Positions 33,801 through 47,331 of a stretch of DNA of 64,000 nt are shown here, one piece after another. The notes beneath the pieces are model-generated. The model was not told the DNA's origin. It ran no database searches and was given only the letters and a program-made list of their open reading frames with translations. The DNA is from Caenorhabditis elegans (taxonomy: Eukaryota > Nematoda > Chromadorea > Rhabditida > Rhabditidae): contig NC_003280.10 of NCBI RefSeq assembly GCF_000002985.6, forward strand, positions 4,460,501 to 4,524,500. Direction: 5' to 3'. How positions within the stretch are numbered: position 1 is the first letter of the stretch; each line of letters opens with the position of its first letter. The translations under genes were made by a program, and so were the position numbers.

Positions 33801-36800
33801 AAAGCCTAAAAAATTTCAAATCGATTTTTTCTGTTCTTCTGTCACTAAACTTGTTGTAGGAGCCAATTCAAAAAAATTCTGGACAGGAAAATTCTTGGAT
33901 CCTTACAGGAAATTTGAAAAATATTAGCCAACTTTTTTTTAGGACCAATTGTAAAAAATTAAATCAAAAAAAATGCTAGAAAAACTTAGTTCAGCAGCTC
34001 TAAAAGTCTAAAAATTTCTAGTTGAGCAAATTGTGAGAAGGTCAATTTCCAAAACTCTGAGAACTTGAGATTGTGGGTGGAGTTGCGAGTTCGGAATTCC
34101 TGAGAACGAAACTGAGACGTCTCTCTGTCTCTTTCTGTCATTTGTGCTCTTGCTCTTCCTCCTATCCATCTACTTTGCACAGAACAACAATTGTCTCGAT
34201 TGACGTCAGTAAGGTTCGACCTCCACTCGCGACCAACAGATGACCCACTTTTTTTGATGGAAAGAGTTCGTTTCTAGTTAATAGATCAGGTGAGAAATGG
34301 ATGAATCAAAAATAGATGGACAATTGAGAGAGAAAGAGCTACTCTTCTTTTGATCTACTTATAAAATATGATCATTGAAAATATTGGAGGGTAGGTATAA
34401 GAGCGTGGGCGGGGACCTTGTTTTCATGGAAATTAAGGGTTTTAAAACTTTTTTTTTGAAATTATGAAAAATTAAATTTTTGATTTTTTTTTGGAAATCG
34501 GCAAAAAACTTTTTTTTCGATTTGTTGGAAATAAAAATCATCAGGAACTTTTTTTTCAGTTTTTGGTATTTTTATGAAGCGGAAAAATCAGATTTTCCTT
34601 TCATTTTTTCTTGGGCGAGATAAATTAAATTTATTATATTTTCAGTGTTTTTTAATCAAAAAATAGATAAATAAATCACTTTCAGAAAACGATTTTCAAA
34701 ATATTTTTGTTTTTTTTGTCAGAAAAGTAATGAGTTGAATTTGAACAGGGGGCAGATAGCTCAGTCGGTAGTGGTGGCCGCTAGCAGTCTGGAGGTCACG
34801 AGTTTAAGTCCGGCCTCACCCCCTAGGTTCACCCAGCCTCTATTGGGAAGAGGAGCAATCCACGACTGGATTATCGGCCACAGTCCCCGGCTAGGACGTG
34901 GCTTAAATTACAGCCCAGAGGGATCACCACCAGGCAGTGTACCTGATTCCCAGATCCGCAGTGCATAGCACTTGAAGAACGGATCGTCCTTTAATCCTTT
35001 TTTTTTAAATTCCGAAACGGAGGTATCTTGCTAGAAAAGCATTTAAAAAAATCAGCATGCCACTTTCCAGGCAACCTATGCCTGACTCATGCCAATCTAC
35101 CTACATTTTGCAAAATAGGCAGTAAGTAGGCACGTACGCCTGAATACGTGCATACTTATTGCAAAGTTGAAAAGTGAAAAAAAAATCCAAAACTAAATTA
35201 CAAATTTTAAGTAACTTCTAGATAAAGATCTAGACATAAAATAATTTATAACAATACCCAAAAAAGTTCCAAGTAGATCAAAAAATTCCCCAGAAATACA
35301 AAAAAACGTGGGCGATTTCACGTTTGCTTTAAACTTGTGCCTAGTAGCCAACCTTTCTTTTGTTGGAGGAACTGGGGGAGGAGGTAGAGGGTGACAAAAT
35401 AAACACAGTCTCTAGACCAAGAAGCACTTCAAATTTTCATTTTTGCAGATCTTAGAACTCTTGCAAAAGGCGTAAACCAAAAACGCAAATTGCCAATAAA
35501 AAAATTCCAAAAAAAGAAATAAATTTGGTTCGAGGTGGTGATACGCATGACCAATTGACACGATCTTATCAGTTTTCCAGTGAGAGAGAGTTTGAAGTGT
35601 TGGAATAAGTCATAACATGGGCCGGTTCAAACATCGACATTATTCTAGGCAAATTGGTTTTGATTTCTAAAACAAATAAAAAAAACAATGATTTTGTGGT
35701 TTTGCGGTTTTCTGGAAGTGAGCAATTCTAGAATGTTAGAGAACTACCGTATTTTTGTGCACTGACTATTTTCACACCTCATATCTCGGGTGTCATTGGT
35801 TCCATCAGAAATTGTTTAACTACTGAAACATAGAAAAATATTTGGTGCGTATTTTTAATATTGAACGTTTTTTATAACACCAAAGACAACTGGGATATCA
35901 GCGGCCAAAGTTGAAGAACGGGGCAACAAATTTCAATAGAATTTTCAGTAGAATTGAAGATGGAGTTTATAAGAAAACTGCTCAAACCCCGTTGAAAACA
36001 GTTCAATTTTGATTAAATTATACAGTGCGTACAAGTTCTATACGCCACCCCCTAAATTTATGCATGTGGGCACGTCTGAATTTTTTAGAAGAATTCTGCT
36101 GATGCCATTTGATTCCAAATCCTAAAAAACCTATGAGCCTGAATTTTCATGACCGTACCTCAAAAACTAAATAAATTAGGTCAATAAACCGAAAAATTGG
36201 CCGTACAACTTCTATACGCCACCCTCAATTTTTTGACGATTTCTTCAAAACTTTTGATTTTAAAGAGGTAGTTGAAGAGAATATTTATAAATTTGATTGA
36301 ATATCAGCAAAGAGTAACTTTTCCTACGACCACAAAACATTTTTGTCCCAACCCGATTTACTGAGGAGCGCCAAAGAGCCTGTAACGTGGATTATTGCTC
36401 CCACGTGAGATATAACCTCGAAAGTGTGGGGATATGTTCTAGAAACTATTCCAACATCTCAGGTAAATTTTGGTCTGATTTGGGCGGTTCTTCGTGCTGA
36501 TAGTAAAACGTTTCAGTAAGGTCTAGCCACTTTTTGGCTACTGGCATGCTTAGAGGCCGAAATCACGGTGCACATGAATCCAGTGGGATGCATTTTTGCG
36601 ATTGAGCTACAGCAGGTTTCGTAGTATTGCTCTTGAACGCAACAATCAAGGTTACTATCATCAAGCGCTCTAGCGATTTAGAAAAGTTTTAACTTGAAAC
36701 CACAGTAGAAAATGCACTGAAAACACACAAATTTTTGATGCTCCGCATTTTCTTCGGATAGGAGGTGAGATGACGAACATATGAATAAAAATAGTGATTT

Positions 36801-39800
36801 AATTGTTGTGGTAATCTCAATATTTTTTATGCTTCATTCTCTCTAAAAGGCACGGGCGCCGTGATTTCGGCCTCTCAGCATTCCAGTAGCCAAAAAGTGG
36901 CTAGACCTTACATGAATGTGTTTCTATCGAGACGAGGAACAGTCCAATTTATGCCAAAATTTGCATGAAATGTTTGAATAGTATCTAGAACATATCCTCA
37001 AACTTTTGAGGTTATATCTCACGTGGGAGCGGAAATCCGCGTTTCAGGCCCTCTGGTGCCATTGGCACTCCATGGATCTACGAATTGGGACAAAATTGTT
37101 CTATGGTTGTAGGAAAAGCTACTGTGCACCGAAATTCACTCAAATTTATTAATGTGCTGTTCAACTTCTTCTCAAAAATTGTAAATTTTTGAAAAATCAT
37201 CAAAAAATCGAGGGTGGCGTATAGAAGTTGTACGGCCAATTTTTCGATTTATTGACCTAATTTTTTTAATTATTGAGGTAAGGTCATGAAAATTTGGGCC
37301 TATAGGTTTTTTAAGATTTGGAATCGAATGGCATCAAGAGAAATTTTTTTAAAAGCGCAGACGTGGCCACAGGCATAAATTTAGGGGGTGGCGTATAGAA
37401 CTTGTACGCACTGTATTGAAAATTTTGAATTTTTTTAATATTTGAAGTCGAAAAGTGACAAATTCCAAATTTCCGCCACTGCTGTAAGTCGACCAAAAAA
37501 CCAAAAAAACCATATCATTTTGGAAAAATATCAGAAAAATTATAACAGAAAAAAGAAACATTTCTTCAAATCTTCCATAAAAATCGAATTTTTGGGAAAT
37601 TTTCAATTTACCAAAATTTTGGCAAATTTGCAAAATCCACCAAAATGAAAAATTTTTAAATAGTTACTCAACACTCAGTAATATATTCTACTTACCTACC
37701 TACCTAATCAATAACAAACTAACAATATTTTTTTACTAACAATATTTTTGACAGTTTGAATAATTTGCTAAGCCCTAACTTTTTTTGTTTGACATTTAAA
37801 AAAATTTTGAAATTTTTTAAATGGTGAGTGGCAAAAGACAAATAATTGCCGTTTTTGTACAGTGAATAAACAATTTAAAAAACCATTCGTCTATGTAATT
37901 TGGTAAATTTTGTAGCCATTTACCAATAAATTTTCCCAACAAGGTAGCTCCAAAGGCAAGTAGGCGGGCAGTTTTGGAAAACCTTATAGTTAGCTGTAAA
38001 ACTAAAAGTAGGAAAAGTGGCAAAGAAGTGACAAAAATAAAACAAAAACAAAATACCACAAGAATTTCACCTACACCTCAAAGAGTAATAAATGATGGGG
38101 CTCTTTTTCCAATCTCTTCAGTTTTTCCTCTGTTCCTCCTCACACCTGGATCACATCAACAATAACGACAAAAAGGTGTGAACACACAACAGGAAATAAA
38201 AGAGAAAGAGAAAAAAATCACAGAAATTCCAGTAATCTGAGACACAGTGTAGACGCATATCTATGTTGCGGCGGCGGGATCAAAAGAAAACGAAACACAA
38301 CAAAAGAAGTTGCGTAGGTATAGGTAGACCTCCAAGACTGATCGGCTAGACGAGATGGTCTTTGAGAAAAAGAAGATCGGAGGAGAAGCTGCTTCGTGTG
38401 CTTCAAGTGTTCGATTGACGTCAAACCCAGCCTCCGTTTTGGGGTCAACTCTAGGGGGGGGGGGGGTCTTCTCAAGAAATAGGAGAGGCTCGGGGTTAGT
38501 TGCGAGATGGATGCAACCGAAAATAAATTATTTGCACAAACTGATGACTTGTACCTATAGTGAAGTGTTAAGTGATTGTTGTATTTTTGGCCCGTTTGTT
38601 TTTAATTCTGCAAAGTGAAGAGCTTGAAGTTAGGAATAGTTTAGTCAGCTCATTTGAGCTGAAAGTTCCTGAGCATTTAATTAAAGCCTAATATAGGAAT
38701 TAAAAAATTAAACATATTTGAAATTTTAAAATTTTATTCAAATTTCAGATTAAAGATTAATAAAGTTTAAAAAATTATTTGGAACCTCAAATAATTTACA
38801 TGAAACCCCATTAAAAATTAATTTTAAAAGTTAATTTGCATTGCTGAAACTAAACTTTCTCCGCAAGTGAAAAAAATTATGCCTGCCTTCCAGGTGACCT
38901 ATGTCTACCTGGTTCCTTACTACTTCCAAAATTCACGTTAACGTTATTTTTTCATGTTTTAATTGTATTTTTTAAATAATTCTCAGAACTTTACGTTCAC
39001 CAAAACCCAAAAAATGAAGAATATAGGCTGTAGACAAGTACGTAGGTAGGTACGGCAAAAGTTATACTTTTGCGGTTCAAACATTCCCAGAGAGAATTTG
39101 GGATTTTCAGTAACAATGTTTTAAACTTCCAAATTTGAGTATATTGCAGTAATTATGTCTCCTTAAACTACAGTAATACTAAAGTAACCCTACAGTAACC
39201 TAATAATAATACGCCTACCTTAATCCTGCTTTACTCGAACAGTTCTGCTACGGTATCCATCCACCAACCCATGCCGATTATCCCTTCAAGACACAAACAC
39301 ATTACCCCCAAAATTACAGTAATCCTACCGTACCCCTACTACTGCATTCCGACCATATCTTGAAAACCCATTCTGCCCACAGTTTGTGGGTGCATCTAAA
39401 CCCAACGAATTCCCCAAAAGAGTCAGCTGCTAACTGATGTAGCAAAAAATGACTCTGATCCAGAGCGTCTTTTCCAAAAAGTGCTCAAAGAGTCTTATGA
39501 CGTCATATAGGTGGCCACACACACAAAATATCTTCCCTTCCCACAGAAACTTTTGCTGATTTTCCCGTGAGTTTCCCGTGTAAGACAAAGGACTAACCGT
39601 TGTATTTTAAGTTTGCAAGACGTTGCTGGATTGGGTCGACGAATCGATCCACATGGATTGTGAAGAACTCGCCGAGGTCTCTGAAATTGTTATTTCGTGT
39701 ATTTCCGAATTTGAAAAAATATTTTCGAAAAAAAAAACCAGTTAAAATTGAAAGGGAGGCGTCCTCATGACCTCGGTCTGCCTCACGGCGCAAATGGAGG

Positions 39801-42800
39801 CGAGAAGGCAGGCAGATTTCAGGCAGGCGTCGGGCCCTAAAGCCGTGCCGGCCTCTCATGCATGGAAGCCCTACTTGAATCTTTATTTAATCTTGATGTA
39901 CACTCTTTTGATCTTCTAATTTCTGATCATTTAAACAAAAAAAGGATGCGATCCGAATCAAAAATTCCTCTTGTCTACAAAAAAAACATACTTGTCAAAG
40001 TCCAGTGTATCACTTTCGAACGTGTTTGCTCTTGTCGACGACGACGCAAATGAACGATCGTCAAAGAACTGAAATAGGGGATAAAAGATGAGTGTATCCG
40101 TTTGTGTGTGTGTGGGTGGGTGGTATGACAACTACTTGAACAGTAAAAAGGTAAAGGAAACCAACATTGCAGTGTGTGGCGAACAACTGTGCAGATTTGC
40201 TCGCACTTGTTTCGGTGGTTTCTGTTGAACGGGGCTCCGTGAATCTGCAGAAATTTAGAATATTTGTTTTGGTTAAATTTTGAGTATTGTGAGAGTAAGG
40301 AGGTTGTTTTTAAAAATGTTTCTAAAGTGCTGAGTTGATCAAAAAATTCTAGTGAAACTTTCAAAAATTTTTTTTTGCAATTTTTTGACCGACAGTCATA
40401 AAATGGTGCGAACTCAAGTGTTTACAAGTATTCTACATTACTTTTAAAAACATAATTCCAATTCTTAACTCGACCCTTTCCCCTTTTCACCTACAAAAAC
40501 TCACATATCATTTCTAGTCTCCGTAGCCATCATATCAAAATAATCATCCATCATATTTGGAGAATCAGTAGACATTGAGCAGCTCGCCTGTTGATAGAAC
40601 ATCGGCTCAACTCCGCCATGGTGATTCTGTCCGGGATCTTCTTCATCAGGACACATAGAAACTTCTGAATTCCTCTTGATTCTATCTGGCAATGCTTCAA
40701 TGATCTGCCGAGCCAAATCTGCCATCCGAGCTCTTGCATTAGGTGGCACCACAATTCCAGGACTTGTAACTGCATGGAATAGCCTTGCCATTTTTGGAGA
40801 ATCCGGAACATGGACGTCTGTGTCCATTGCGATTTCCACGTGTAGCTGTTGAGTAGAATCTGGATCACAACATGATTCACAGTCTTCATCACATTCTCGA
40901 GATGTTCCAGCTTGAAGCATCGGTCCCTCGTACATTTCAGACATTATCGAGTAGCTGGAAGTGGCTTCTCGTAGGAGGTCATCGGGTTTCTCAGCTATTG
41001 GGGCTCGGGAAATTTTGCCATCCAAAATTTTGTCAGTGGTGAATGCTTTGCCGTTTGTCATGACCCAGAGTTCTGTTGCGTTTACTCGCTCCTCCTCGTT
41101 GTCTGGAATTTAGTATTTTCTAACAGAACATTTTTGTAACTTTTTTAATTGCATTAAAAACTCTAAATTAGAAAACCAAAACACTAAATTTCATAATGCA
41201 AAAAAACTCACTTTTATCAGAAAGCATATCAATAGAATGCTCCGGTGCCACCTCCACTGGAGTCCTCCCTCGATCATCAACCACATCAATAGCCGAAGAA
41301 TCAATTGAAATAATTAATCGAGCTATTCGAGATGCTGAATTCTTGCATGCAGTATGCAGAGGTGTTGATCCATCATTATCCCTCGCAAAAATATCAAATT
41401 CTCGACAAGCTGGAACCTTCCGACTAAGATCAATTAAAGCTTCAAAAAGACGATCATAGTCCAGTGAGGCAACAAGATGGAGAACAGTTTTTGAGGGAAA
41501 ATGCGCAGAACCATTGAGTAGCTCAGTTTTATAATTCAGGTTCTGTGAGCTAACTTCATTGTCGATTTGTTGAACAATATTTGCCAAGAGACTCTCCATA
41601 CAAGATGATGATTGGATATTCTATAAATTTTTTAAAGCAAATTTAAAACGATTATGAAAGCTTGAAAACCTCAATAGACGAATATGCATTGAAAGCGCAA
41701 GCCATAATTCGGATTTTCTCAAATATTTGCACCAATGTATCATCATTCTCTTTGATGAGATGGGCTGATTGTGGTTCATAGGTGAATTCGGACGCGGTTG
41801 ATATTGCCTGAAAATATAAAAAAATTGAGTTACAAGCTGGAAAAGTTTAAAAATTGAAAAGAAGTATTAAAAATCCTCATACCTGTCCATTACAAAACAC
41901 TCTTATTTGCACGACTTCTGGCTTAGCCGATGGTGGAATAACACATGACAATACTCCCGCATGAATGAGAACAGCTGGCATCATTCTTCCTCTTCCGAAT
42001 GAAATCTTGTATTCGTGACCTTTTCTATAGTATCCACCGACTACCAACATTTTCTGACCACCTTTCAACGATGAACTACTCGGCGTCATTTCAATTATCG
42101 GGATCAACGATGTGGATGTTACCGATGAAGACGACGGTGGACCCATCGGCGACTCCTGGGATCCACTGCGGATCTTCATCTTCTCAGCGAACGCCGATGC
42201 TGGTGTTGATACATTTGTAGAGGATTTAATTGATAACTGTTGATAGGATGCGTCTTCTTCGAAAGTAATCGGCCGAGAATCTCCATCTCCAGATGGTGAT
42301 CTACTTTCCATTGCAACGTGGTTTTGATGGGATCGTATTGATTGAAAGTTTTGCATTGTGGGTTGAATAATTGAGATTCTGTCAGAAGATGAGCCGTTGC
42401 ATCCAAAACGTTTTAGCATTGTTCCTGAAAACTTTTTCTTAATAAAATATTGTCAATTTATGCCAGGAGATTTAAAAACTATGATTATATGAATTGTTAT
42501 TAGAAGCTTCAAATGAGAATTCTGTTTTCGATTTTCGATATATCAGCATGAAAAATGTCAATATATGTAGAAGGGATATTATAGTAGTTCGATGTTTTTC
42601 AAATTATTATTATTCCTGTCAAGAAACCTGAACCGTGACTTTTCAGGAATCAATGGTGTCATCTAAAAAATAGTCTGTCCTCCAAATTCTTACCAATATG
42701 ATTTGCATCAATTTCACTATTCGCTGATGGTTGTCTCCTCAACGCGACAGACGATAGACCCTTCCGGAATGCAGAACTACACGAATTTCGTCTTTCGAGC

Positions 42801-44647
42801 TCTCTTGATGTAGAACTAGAAGGCTCTTGTGGTAATGGAGATGTTGGCAAATTGACACCCTTCTTCTTCAAATGCTCATTTATTTCGGCAACTAGTTGAT
42901 TGACGTTGAGAGTTTGGAGAACTAGAAGGTTTTATTGAATTTTTTGTCGGAAAAATTGGAACTTACAAATTGGGGAAAGTTGATCATGAAGTTGTGACAG
43001 TGAAATGAAAACTTTATTTTCAATCATACTTCTCGCAATTTCTTCTGCTTGATCATCTATTTTATTGTTGGTTTTTACATTCAAATAGTGCACCAGTACG
43101 TGACAATCGCTCTGAAATTTTTTTAATTGCATATTAAAATTTTTCAAGTAGGCACAAAGATGCCTGCCTGCCTGACTTCAAGAGAAAAATTGAAGTAAAC
43201 ATTTTAAAAAAATCTGTAGGCAGGCACTTAGGCAACTCCTATATTCTTTTCAGAAACTTACATCCGGCACCGAATAGGATCTCCGATGAAACGTTGGAAC
43301 AATTGCCGAATGTATATATTTTGCCGAGATGTGCGGATGACCACTAATCTTCAAATTCAAATGATCCTCTCGATTTTGTTTTCCGTTTGTCCGCTTCTTC
43401 CAGATATATCCATCGTTTTTGTACCAAGCATTGTCCAGACGAGGGTAGATGAATTGGGAGCTGGAAAAATTGAAATTGAAATTTAGTTGAAAATCATTCC
43501 ATAATTTTTCTAACAATTTTTTTCTGCAATGACTTTTTCAATTAAAGTTGTGGAAAAAATGTTCAGCTGGTTAAAATATAACTTGAATATTTTTTCCATA
43601 AATTTTTAAAATTCCAATTTCAATTTAAAACTCACCTGGAGCATGGTCTTGGAGAAGACTGAACAGTGACACAATTCGATTTTGGATCAGCGTTTGCGGC
43701 AAGGATTATGTTGAGGATTTCCTGTAGTTTTTAATTGTTTTTTTTTCAAATAGTTTATACATAAAGTAAAGTTTGAAAGTCTTTGATTACAATTTGCAGA
43801 ATAAAAAATTGAAGAATACCTCTTTAGTGTTCCATTTATCCTTGAAACACGGGAAGAGCTCAACAGCTTGTGGGTATGTACCATCTGGCCGAATTTGTGG
43901 AGGGTCCGTTGACCAGAGGAGCTGAAATTGAAAAGAAATAAGAAAGGGTTTCATTAATATTGCAATATGATTTTTTGCACCTTGTTTTGGAAAACACTTT
44001 TTCGCTGAAAAAATAATCGAAAATTCACAAAACTCTGGATAGATTTTAAGTGTTTTCAAGTAAAAAAATAAAATTTCATGTGAAATAAATTTGTTTTCAC
44101 AAAATTTTATCCACAGGGGACCATTCCGAACTTGAAAAAAACCGTGCAGAACTACATTTAAATTTGTAAAAATTCTCCAAATGTACATAGGTTGTTGGTA
44201 TGATAGGGTGTGTTTTGCGAGAATTCGGAAATTTTTGTTTTAAAAAAAATATACAGATTTTTTCCAAAAAAAAAAAACTTTTTTGAGAACAAAATATACT
44301 AAAATTAAGTGTATACTAGTAGAAAATTTTTAAGCCATGAAAAAAATTTCAGACCATCTTTTTTTGTGCAAGCAAGCTTCTTTTTTGTACTCACGAGTTA
44401 GGGATTTCTTAATTTTTTCCAAAATTTCAAATTAATAATGCTAATTTCAAATTCCAAATTTCCCATCAAAAAATATATCCCAACAAACCTGAATGCTAGG
44501 TATAAAATTATTGGCCGTTTCGTTTTGAGGCTGTTGCATTTGGACGCAGTCGAATGACTGGTCTCGATGCGGAATGATGTCGAAGTGGTGGCAGAGTTGA
44601 AGAGTCAGCAGTCGTTTGAAAAGAAGACGAGTGACTGAATTATTCAT
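30900..44647 (-). CDS. camt-1: Calmodulin-binding transcription activator (CAMTA)
   Basis: CAMTA proteins are nuclear, calmodulin-responsive transcription factors. I join 17 minus-strand exons: 44647-44489, 43921-43820, 43721-43636, 43460-43262, 43111-42967, 42921-42694, 42424-41883, 41807-41670, 41620-41212, 41102-40505, 40244-40166, 40068-39992, 39680-39598, 32325-32111, 31928-31705, 31279-31177 and 31004-30900 (about 1163 aa). The domain order is the family's. The CG-1 DNA-binding domain is at about 60-200 (WNTKEEI, DGYIWKKR, TFHRRSY, VLVHYLN). A TIG domain lies at about 415-487 and ankyrin repeats at 560-650 (TVLHLVAS, GSTPLHTAC). IQ motifs lie at about 957-1095 (VIQRAYRVYRAR, KIQGCYRRY, TIQVAYRYRHRKR). 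A strong donor at 47330 (GTAAGTAAAC) points to an upstream non-coding exon. The first ATG, exon 11 and the final exon are the least certain parts. Confidence 0.9.
34748..35006 (+). mobile_element. tRNA-derived SINE-like element
   Basis: The first 77 bases look like a tRNA gene. A perfect A box (TAGCTCAGTCGG, 34757-34768) is followed 32 bases later by a B box matching at 10 of 11 positions (AGTTTAAGTCC, 34801-34811), and GGGGG at the start faces CCCCC at 34819-34823. The acceptor stem is imperfect. A non-tRNA body of about 180 bases follows and ends in nine Ts (34998-35006), a pol III terminator. A tRNA head, unrelated body and terminal T run together describe a SINE rather than a tRNA gene. 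It lies in the long camt-1 intron, antisense to camt-1. Confidence 0.78.
35776..35914. repeat. Dispersed hairpin repeat, GAGATATGAGC family, copy 2
   Basis: The ends CACCTCATATCTCGGGTGTC and GACAACTGGGATATCAGCGG are inverted, and the centre is AAAAATATTTGGTGCG. Other copies are near 32449, 46681, 57533 and 58289. Confidence 0.6.
36023..37413. mobile_element. 1.39-kb foldback DNA transposon (non-autonomous, TA target)
   Basis: The ends CAGTGCGTACAAGTTCTATA (36023) and TATAGAACTTGTACGCACTG (ending 37413) are perfect complements, flanked by TA on both sides (36021-36022 and 37414-37415). The arms stay complementary for about 560 bases, down to GGCCGAAATCACGG at 36557 against CCGTGATTTCGGCC at 36855. 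About 270 bases of loop lie between them. No open frame of transposase type is present. The TA duplication and CAGTG ends suggest mobilisation by a Tc1/mariner-superfamily transposase. Confidence 0.85.
38454..38466 (+). repeat. G13 homopolymer tract
   Basis: Thirteen consecutive Gs lie in the long camt-1 intron, on the strand opposite the gene. In C. elegans, long G tracts are known deletion-prone sites when the DOG-1 (FANCJ-like) helicase is missing. This one is shorter than the most affected class. Confidence 0.9.
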
Positions 44648-47330
44648 TAGTTCATCATCATCATCATCATATTGAAAATGTGGAGCAAAAAATTCAGAGA
44701 GAGAAACGACAAAAAAACGTGCAAAATGTGACACAATGTTGGGGAAACTGGAGAGAGGACGGCACGAGGAAAGGGGGAAAAGTTTTATCAGGTTTATCAG
44801 GATAATCTGGCAGTGATTATGCATACGATTAACACGTTATAATATTTTTGGGAAAGTGAGAAAAAAAATGTTATTTGGCTTTTTCGAGAGAAATGAAGAA
44901 TGGCTTCCGAGGAAAATACTAGAATTCTCGGGGCTCAGGGGGATTTGGAGATTATGTGACATCACAAATCTGTTTTTGGAAAAATTTCACATGAGCAGGT
45001 ACATGGATACGGGGAGGAATAAATATTTGAATTAATAATTAATTAAAGTAATGCATTTTTGGTGCATGTGTGTACTCTACAACTACTCCAGCGTTTTGTA
45101 CTACTTTTGGATACTTTTTGGATACTAAGGATTGAGCATGATCTAAATAAACTTTTAATAGTCCAACATAACTGAATATCATACTAAAATATTTTTAAAA
45201 ATTTTAGATTTTTCAAAATTTGCAGTCAAAGTTTTGGTAGATTGTCAGTTAATGTTTAGATACGTACAATTTTATTTCAATTAAAATATAAAATTAGAAA
45301 GTATACCTTTTTTTTTTGATAGACTACGAAATTATGTTAAGTGAAAACTGAGTTTTTGTCACTTTTTAACAGAAATATTAACTTTTTTTTTTGAAACTAT
45401 TACTATGATTTGGACCACTATAGCAGCAGTTAAGGGGGATAAAGCAAGTTTTTTTAATTTTTTCTTAAAAAATTCCCTGTTTTTTCCATTTTAGTTTCAA
45501 ATTTTGAGAGGCAGTTTACAAAAAAAAGAATTTTGAAGAAAAAGTTATAAAAAGGCGCATAATTATAACGACTACAATCCAGGTAATAAAAAAATACTTT
45601 CAGAAAATAGAGAACAATGAATTTTACCAAATTTTTATTACAAAAAGGGCAATGAAACTGAAATTATAGAATGAAACAAAAAAGTCACTAAAACAGTTTT
45701 GGATACTAATCTTGTTTTTTTATTGCTTAAATAGTAATTAATTACGAAATCAGAATTCCAAGATAAAAATTGCAAAAATGTATATACAAAGTTGCAAGCA
45801 TTTTCAAAAAACATTTCACTTAACTCCAACTTTTTAAATAAAAATCGTAGCTTCAAAAGCTTCAAAAATTGAAATGCCAAACAAAGATATAGAACAGATT
45901 TTTGAAAATTTTTTGTTTAAATTAGACTTTTTAAATTATAATCACACGGAACCACACAAAAAATCGCGGGAAAAAGAGCAAAATTCTCATGAAAAAAAAC
46001 TAATAAAACACCTCGGAATCACTTTTTTGCCATAGAAACAAAACAAGATTTAGATTGAGTCTTTCTCTATGTCTCTCTTACTCCGATGAATAAAAAAATA
46101 GAGTCGAAAAGATTGAGAAAAAAAGAAATGGGAGGCTCTCTCTAGTATAATAGCAGCAAAAGCAAGAGATTGTTGGACGAGAGACACGTGAGAGCAAGTG
46201 CTAGAGAACTAGAGACTCAGACAGAGAAGAGCAAGACGGAGAAAAAGAGCCCGTGCCAATCGGCTGTCTATATCGAATTGGCACTAACCTCTGCGTCTCA
46301 CTTGGTAAGAGAGAGTTGAAGATTGAAAAGTCGAGTGAGTGGAGAGAATACTACCACAATGAAACATTTTTTCAATTTCCCTTCTCCCTTTTTTGCTCAT
46401 TTTCTTTTGACCTCTTTTTCCTTTTTTCTCCCGCTTTTTCCAATAAACAACGAGACTCGTGAAAAAACTAATCAACAATGAATGCGTTTTGCCTTCTGAA
46501 TTTTCCTTTTTTTCAGCGAGGAAAATTGAAAAATAAAGCGTTTTGGAAAAGGGGCTGTTTTCTATTTTTCTAAAAATACTTTTCAAAAGCTAAAGTCCAG
46601 ATGTTTTGAGGCATCGGGTAAGCATGTGTTTTTGAAAAATTTTAAATTTAAACTGACATTTCACATGACCTTTTGTTAAAGCCTTGGTATATTGATAGTG
46701 ATTGATTTTATCAAAAATATGTCGGCTATGAAAACTTTTAAAAAAGTTTAGTAAACATTTTTCAGTTCGCAATATTTTGATAAAGCAGAAGACAACCAAG
46801 ATATGAGTCGCCAAAATTGAGCGATTTGGCGTAAGACTAAAAACAACCACATTAACTTCAACTGTTTAAATCTCAATAGATATTTTAATTTTTGGTTTGT
46901 AGTTAATTACAAAATTATAGAAAAATGAATGATAAATATTCTGTCTGTTGACTACTATTTGATAAAACCAAAAACAGCCGAGATATTTATTGGCAAAGTT
47001 GCAAAAGCTTATATTTCTAATGCCTCGTGCTTTTGAAAAATTTATAATTGGCAAAATTTTTTTATACAAATTTTATATCACTTTAGTAATTTTAAAATTC
47101 ATTATAAACCTTCAAAATCAAGATATCGACGCCTATTCTTTTTAGATGTTCCAAAAATTCGAAGCAAATTTGAATTTTACCATTTATAAAAACTTGAAAA
47201 ATCAAACTCAATTGCTCAGCATGTTTTTTTTTCAAAATAAAATTAATAAACGAAAAATACTTTAATATTAGGAAGAAAATAGAAATGAAATCATTATCAA
47301 AAAAAAATCACAAAAAGCGTGTTTACTTAC
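44648..47330 (-). other. camt-1 5' region (probable leader intron)
   Basis: If the donor at 47330 is used, this is a 5' UTR intron of about 2.7 kb. It contains a hairpin repeat (46681-46820) and related degenerate copies to about 47140. A polypyrimidine-rich segment (about 46370-46440) and TCATCATCATCATCATCAT near 44651 also lie here. No other gene is supported. Confidence 0.4.
46681..46820. repeat. Dispersed hairpin repeat, GAGATATGAGC family, copy 3
   Basis: It contains GATTTTATCAAAAATATGTC and later ATATTTTGATAAAGCAGAAG then GACAACCAAGATATGAG. Two more degraded relatives follow (about 46900-46995 and 47050-47140). Confidence 0.5.
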
Positions 47331-47331
47331 G

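Noticed and set aside
34748..34824. Functional tRNA gene
   Set aside because: The acceptor stem is mismatched, the B box deviates from consensus, and the unit continues into a non-tRNA body with a T run. A SINE-like element explains it better.
36023..37413. Tc1 itself
   Set aside because: The ends share the CAGTG start and TA target, but the remaining terminal sequence differs and no transposase frame is present.
40551..40892. Alternative frame within camt-1 exon 10 (113 codons)
   Set aside because: It is the shadow of the acidic region of the real exon, and the phase does not fit neighbouring exons.
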